Under the pieces are notes generated by a model. That model saw only the letters and a list, made by a program, of their open reading frames with translations, had not been told where the DNA came from and ran no database searches. This document shows positions 40,326-43,963 of a stretch of DNA of 43,963 nucleotides, in pieces (the stretch's first letter is position 1; each line of letters begins with the position of its first letter). The translations under genes were made by a program, and so were the position numbers. The stretch is from Methylobacterium mesophilicum. GTDB lineage: Bacteria; Pseudomonadota; Alphaproteobacteria; Rhizobiales; Beijerinckiaceae. The DNA is taken from positions 1 through 43,963 of the forward strand of contig NZ_BPQU01000038.1 of the NCBI RefSeq assembly GCF_022179445.1, in the 5' to 3' direction.

Positions 40326-40877
40326 ATGATTGAGACTAAAGGAAGATTTCTTTTAGAGAACGGCATCGAAGCACTCTGCGTTGCCCGGATCTCACCAAGC
40401 TCAGTCTTCGAGATAATAAGACGCGGCGGAATGCTTCCGGTTCGGCGTGGCATGAAGGCGACTTGCTACCTTGACGCAGTCGGGGTTGTGCCTGGGCTGA
40501 TTGGTGAGGTGAGCCCCGCCGGGTTCACGATGCTTGTCGAAGCAAGTGGAGAGCGTCAGACCAGGATTGAGGATCGACTGACGTGGCTCCGTGCCCGTGC
40601 CGGCGACACGACCGACCAGCGAAGTAATCCTCGGATCGTACCGGCTCAGAGGGCTGTCAACGTAAGGCTTCCGAACAGCCAGACGATTGTTGCTGAGATC
40701 CTTGATCTTTCGATGTCTGGCGCAGCACTCGCTACGAGCGAACGCCCTGATCTTGGGTCGGCCGTCACGGTGGGGAAGCGGTTCGCTACGGTTGTACGAC
40801 AAACCGCGGATGGGATCGCCGTTCAGTTCAAACTCCCCTTCAGCCCGATCACTTTCAACGAACATGTGGTGCTGTGA
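40326..40877 (+). CDS. PilZ-domain protein (cyclic-di-GMP receptor)
   Basis: A 183-residue protein with a PilZ domain in the second half. RSNPRIVPAQR gives an R-x3-R motif and EILDLSMSGAALA the D-x-S-x-x-G motif, both used to bind cyclic-di-GMP. The first half (VFEIIRRGGMLPVRRGMKATCYLD, then GLIGEVSPAGFTMLVEAS) looks like a degenerate second PilZ-type barrel. ATG 40326 is my choice of start; upstream in-frame alternative codons lack a ribosome site. The stop overlaps the HD-GYP start by one base, so the two are co-translated and functionally paired. Confidence 0.85.
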   Translation: MIETKGRFLLENGIEALCVARISPSSVFEIIRRGGMLPVRRGMKATCYLDAVGVVPGLIGEVSPAGFTMLVEASGERQTRIEDRLTWLRARAGDTTDQRSNPRIVPAQRAVNVRLPNSQTIVAEILDLSMSGAALATSERPDLGSAVTVGKRFATVVRQTADGIAVQFKLPFSPITFNEHVVL

Positions 40878-41998
40878 TGGGGCAACCGGTGATGGAGACG
40901 AAGGAAGGCTACATCCTGCTCGTGACGGACCGACTAGACCGCGGCGAGGCAGTTGCCGAGGCCCTTGGGATCGCCATGGACGTCCGCGTGACAGGGCCAG
41001 ATTTCTACAACCAGGATCACGGCGACCTCTCAGGGGACGTCTGCGAGGGCGTTGTCACGGACATCGCCTTCAATCGTGAGGCCTCAGTCAAGTCCCTACG
41101 TCAAATCCTGCGCAACAAGGGCATGCGCGAGGCGCCGCTCATGAGCATGCTGCGCAAGGTCGACGGCAGCGAAGGCGAGAATAACTTCATGCGCGCCAAG
41201 GCCGTCGGCGCCAAGATCTGCCTCTCGGCGGCAACGCCGCCGCGCAAACTCGCGGCGGCGGTCGTGAACACGACGCATCCCGATCAAAGCATCGTAGATC
41301 GGATCGTCAACCGCGGGCTCGCCAAGTCCGGCTTGGCGGTGGGCGCCATCCTGAAAGTCGTCGATGCGGGCGGCGCCATCGACCTGCCGACCGTCGACGC
41401 AGGCGTCGATCCCGTCATCAACGCCATCCGGCATGGCGGCCTCGCACGCTGGCTCGACAGCGTCTGGGTCCACGACGACACCACCTACCAGCATTCCCTC
41501 CAGGTCGCGGGACTGGCCGCCGCCGTGGCGATGAACCTGTACTTCCCGAAGGCCGACCAGAAGCGCTTTATCCGCGCCGCCCTGATGCACGACCTCGGTA
41601 AGGGGCGCATCCCGCTCAAAATCCTGAACAAGCCAGGCAAGCTCGACGACGGCGAATGGGCCGTGATGCGTACCCATGCCAAGATCGGCCATGACATCCT
41701 CGTCCGCGGCGGCGTGACGGACGAACTCACGCTCAACACGGCCCTCCACCACCATGAGATGCTCGACGGCACCGGCTATCCCGACCGGCTGCGCGGCGAC
41801 GGGATAGCCGATCCCGTCCGTCTCATGACGATCTGTGACATCTACGCGGCCCTCATCGAGAAGCGCCCGTACAAGGACGCCAAGAGCCCCGAGGACGCCT
41901 TCGGTATCCTCTACAGCATGGGTGACAAGCTCGAACGCTCGATGGTGGACGCTCTCGCCAGGGCGGTCCTCAAACCCGAGGAGCGGGAGGCTGCCTGA
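40877..41998 (+). CDS. HD-GYP cyclic-di-GMP phosphodiesterase with receiver-like domain
   Basis: A 373-residue protein. The C-terminal HD-GYP domain hydrolyses cyclic-di-GMP: YQHSL (H206), LMHDLGKGRIP (H238-D239), HHHEMLDGTGYPDRLRGD (291 onward, with the GYP triad). The N-terminal 130 residues (YILLVTDRLDRGEAVAEALG, VVTDIAFNREASVKSLRQIL) resemble a receiver domain but I see no proper phospho-acceptor site, so it is probably regulated by protein contact instead. Coupled to the PilZ gene upstream by a TGATG overlap, it likely resets a local cyclic-di-GMP signal that the PilZ partner reads. Confidence 0.93.
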   Translation: MGQPVMETKEGYILLVTDRLDRGEAVAEALGIAMDVRVTGPDFYNQDHGDLSGDVCEGVVTDIAFNREASVKSLRQILRNKGMREAPLMSMLRKVDGSEGENNFMRAKAVGAKICLSAATPPRKLAAAVVNTTHPDQSIVDRIVNRGLAKSGLAVGAILKVVDAGGAIDLPTVDAGVDPVINAIRHGGLARWLDSVWVHDDTTYQHSLQVAGLAAAVAMNLYFPKADQKRFIRAALMHDLGKGRIPLKILNKPGKLDDGEWAVMRTHAKIGHDILVRGGVTDELTLNTALHHHEMLDGTGYPDRLRGDGIADPVRLMTICDIYAALIEKRPYKDAKSPEDAFGILYSMGDKLERSMVDALARAVLKPEEREAA

Positions 41999-42612
41999 AG
42001 ATTGTCCACAATCTGAGGGGTAATCCCCTGCCGTAAGCAGCGCTGATGCGCCTACATGCCGAGCGGCTCGCCCAAGCTCTCATGCGTAGCGACGATCAGA
42101 TCGACTGGTTGGTGTGGCACGTCGAGGTTGCAGTTCCGCTGGCGAAAACGGATGCAGCTCTGTTGGTAGCCCGCGTCGGCTATTCAAACGTCGGCAGATC
42201 GTGCGTCTCGGATGGTGGTTGCGACGATGCATGCGTGTCCGCTTTGGCACATCGCGCTACTAACCCAGCCAAATGGCTTTCGGCGATTTCTTGTCGTCCG
42301 CGTGAGCGGGGGCTTACGTCCGCTTCTCGGGCATGAGGATGTCGTCTCGCACCGCTGAGTTGGGTCGGGTCCTGACCGTCCGCACGACCGGGTCGGGTGG
42401 GTTCTTGCCGGTCTGCTTCTGAGGAGGTAAAATTGAAGGTGGACTCTCGGTCGTCAGGTAATTTGGCACGGTTTGCGGCGTTCAGTTCCAAAGGCTTCAG
42501 TCTACCTGGCGTGAGGCAAGACGTTCGGCGTGTCTCAAAAAGCCATCTCGATTGTCGTTGAGGTGCCGCGACGTAGCGGCAGTCATAGTCGGATCGCTGG
42601 AGAGCTTCCGTC
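41999..42612. other. Intergenic stretch with a repeat copy
   Basis: No strong gene. A 96-codon plus-strand frame (42046-42336) begins MRLHAERLAQALMRSDDQ and looks coding for about 45 residues, then degrades, so it may be a truncated gene. A long copy of the interspersed repeat fills 42312-42422. Confidence 0.4.
42312..42422 (+). repeat. GTTGGGTCGGG interspersed repeat, copy 3 (long form)
   Basis: GCTTACGTCCGCTTCTCGGG starts the copy, GAGTTGGGTCGGGTCC follows at 42357, and the right part reads CCGGGTCGGGTGGG then CCGGTCTGCTTCTG. It matches the copy at 21164-21282 in order and spacing. Confidence 0.65.
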
Positions 42613-42900
42613 ATGTGCGACCCGGATTTACCCGAGAACCGTCATGAGCTTCGCAAGATGGGCCGAAGGTTTCTTTCGGTAGGAGCAACGGGGACGCTCT
42701 TTAGCGGAACCTTCCTGATCCTGACCGATGATGCCTGGGCGTCCAACAGCCTGTGGTGGGGCGGCCTGTTCGGTGGGATCATGATCAGCGGCTTCGGCGT
42801 CATGATGTGGCGGGATGCCGTGTTTGCTTCGCCGCTCACGCCGGAGCAGAGGCGCTATCACGAGTTCCTACGAGAATGGGGATTTTACGATCATTCGTGA
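42613..42900 (+). CDS. Small two-helix membrane protein
   Basis: A 95-residue protein, unknown to me, with two transmembrane helices (FLSVGATGTLFSGTFLIL and WGGLFGGIMISGFGVMMW) and a soluble C-terminal helix (LTPEQRRYHEFLREWGF). Good hydrophobic pattern and normal codon use make it a real gene. No operon partner. Confidence 0.6.
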   Translation: MCDPDLPENRHELRKMGRRFLSVGATGTLFSGTFLILTDDAWASNSLWWGGLFGGIMISGFGVMMWRDAVFASPLTPEQRRYHEFLREWGFYDHS

Positions 42901-43084
42901 TGCTGACCGTGGCGGGTCCGAAGTGCTGGTTGATGGGGGGCATGCTTGCCTGACCATCGCCAGTGACAACGGGAGTTGCGATCTGACGCTCCTTTCGATG
43001 TCATCAGGACCATTCTTCCCCTGCAAGTTCGCGTTTGCCCAACGGATGATATCGTCCAAGGCCTCCGGGGATGAGACAACGGCG

Positions 43085-43435
43085 TCACGCGCCGCCATCC
43101 CGTCGGCGCCGCGTCCGCGGCTTCGGGGCAGCCAGACGATGGGCGGCTGCGAGAGCCGAGCGCAGGGTCGCCTCATCGACGGCAGAGAGATCGCATCTGG
43201 TCGCCCCCATCCGCCCCCATCCGCCGGGTACCGGGCGGAAAGCCTCTGGCACCAGCTCGCAGAAAAAACCGCGATGATCCGGGTCGAACATCAGGTTGAT
43301 GTCGAGGGCGGCCTCAACCAGCGTCGCGAATGGCTTGCGCGGCGTCCGGAACGCGGTCCTGTGGAAGTGTGGGCCAGAGGTCACCGCCTCAAGCGTCGCG
43401 ATGAGCGTCTTCACGTGTTCGATGTTGACGCCCAT
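43085..43435 (-). CDS. YjbR/MmcQ-family protein
   Basis: A 116-residue protein with the YjbR/MmcQ-type layout: an N-terminal helix (VKTLIATLEAV), FRTPRKPFATLV strands, LMFDPDHRG, and W-G-R-x-G-x-T-x-x-D-L near residue 80 (GWGRMGATRCDLSAVDE). These small alpha/beta proteins have a DNA-binding-like fold; function is not settled. ATG 43435 follows an AGGAAGAGGG ribosome site; the longer open frame to 43588 is a shadow of the next gene. It lies about 50 nt downstream of the glyoxalase-family gene, possibly in one operon. Confidence 0.75.
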   Translation of the reverse strand: MGVNIEHVKTLIATLEAVTSGPHFHRTAFRTPRKPFATLVEAALDINLMFDPDHRGFFCELVPEAFRPVPGGWGRMGATRCDLSAVDEATLRSALAAAHRLAAPKPRTRRRRDGGA

Positions 43436-43487
43436 CGCTGCCCTCTTCCTTTCAGTCAGTGACTGATCGAAGCGACCGGTTCTCCAG

Positions 43488-43963
43488 TCACCCGGCGCGG
43501 CGCTCGCAGAAGCGCAGCCGGTTCCCGAACGGGTCTGCCACCTCCAGCACATCGCCCCAGGGTGCCTGCTCGATGCCCGGCCGAGCATAGCCGTAGCTCT
43601 TGTCGGTCAGTTGGCGGTGATAAGCACGGACACCCCGCATTGGCACGAACACCGTCGAGCCAGGGCTGGCATCGCCATGGTGCTCGGACAGGTGCAGCCG
43701 TAAGCCGGCGCGGGCGACCTCCATGTAGAGGGGCAGACTTGGCTCGAACCGGTGCTCGAACCCAGTCTCGAAGCCGAGGAAGTCGCAGTAGAACTCGCGC
43801 GCTTTGGCCTCGTCGAAGATACGTAAGATCGGCACCGCCTCCAGGAATCGTGGCACGTTCTCCGCAGGGCGGTCGAGGGCGGCGGAAGCGGTGTTCCAGT
43901 CGTCGTGGCCGAGGCTGGCGGCGACGAGTTCGAGGGTGGTCGCGTGCGAGACGGCGAGGTCCC
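43488..43963 (-). CDS. Glyoxalase/bleomycin-resistance (VOC) family protein, partial
   Basis: A VOC-fold protein running off the window, with 158 codons visible. The visible C-terminal domain reads VPILRIFDEAKAREFYCDFLGFE, LHLSEHHGDASPGSTVFV and the end motif EVADPFGNRLRFCER, typical of bleomycin-resistance/glyoxalase superfamily proteins. A GTG at 43856 could start a 122-residue product, but the frame stays open to the window edge and carries LSHATTLELVAASLGHDDWN-like sequence. That is the N-terminal domain often joined to this subfamily, so the gene starts beyond the window. Confidence 0.8.
   Translation of the reverse strand, partial: DLAVSHATTLELVAASLGHDDWNTASAALDRPAENVPRFLEAVPILRIFDEAKAREFYCDFLGFETGFEHRFEPSLPLYMEVARAGLRLHLSEHHGDASPGSTVFVPMRGVRAYHRQLTDKSYGYARPGIEQAPWGDVLEVADPFGNRLRFCERRAG

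Noticed and set aside
42046..42336. 96-codon frame after the HD-GYP gene
   Set aside because: Only its first 45 residues look coding and it runs into a repeat copy; noted as a possible truncated gene but not annotated.
1..43963. CRISPR array or Cas genes that could guide the Tn7-like element
   Set aside because: No regularly spaced direct repeats and no Cas-type protein were seen on either strand.

Overview
The window is high-GC DNA of an alphaproteobacterium, most likely Methylobacterium/Methylorubrum or a close relative in the Hyphomicrobiales. I infer this from base composition, Ros/MucR-type regulators, a DUF6894-type small protein and codon style; no 16S or tRNA gene is present to confirm it. 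It reads as accessory genome: transposition genes, IS and gene remnants, an interspersed repeat family, and several self-contained catabolic or efflux cassettes each beside its own regulator.

Region 1 (1-8.1 kb) holds an IS3-type transposase scrap, a strong terminator, and a Tn7-like transposition operon on the minus strand. Its order is TnsA-like, TnsB, TnsC, TniQ, and a second, apparently catalytically dead TnsA-like gene lies just upstream. Region 2 (8.1-15.3 kb) holds an XRE-type regulator, an unknown protein, a soluble FtsH-like AAA protease with a coupled small partner, a frameshifted PD-(D/E)XK-like gene, two divergent Cys-less MucR-type regulators and several small Methylobacterium-style proteins.

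Region 3 (15.5-21.1 kb) is a catabolic-looking operon: DctA dicarboxylate importer, LeuC-like and LeuD-like hydro-lyase subunits, and a haloacetate-dehalogenase-like hydrolase. A divergent LysR gene with a T-N11-A box in the intergenic gap is the probable regulator. Region 4 (21.1-28.1 kb) has a decayed umuC fragment, a secreted phospholipase-A2-like protein, and a tripartite drug efflux operon (HlyD, DHA2-type MFS pump, NodT outer membrane factor) facing a TetR gene across a perfect operator palindrome.

Region 5 (28.7-38.7 kb) is a complete Nit1-type nitrilase cluster (the Nit1C cluster linked in the literature to cyanide assimilation): MSMEG_0572-type protein, nitrilase, radical SAM protein, GNAT, AIR-synthase-like protein, glycosyltransferase, MSMEG_0570-type protein and flavin oxidoreductase. 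A divergent MocR-type regulator precedes it and an outer-membrane transporter gene follows it. The 8-mer ATTGTATG recurs three times in the MocR/Nit1 intergenic region and once in the core of a 33-bp perfect palindrome before the outer-membrane gene. This suggests one regulon covering both.

Region 6 (39.2-44 kb) has an intact IS5-family insertion with 19-bp matching ends, a coupled PilZ/HD-GYP cyclic-di-GMP pair, a small membrane protein, a YjbR/MmcQ-type protein and a glyoxalase-family gene that runs off the right edge.
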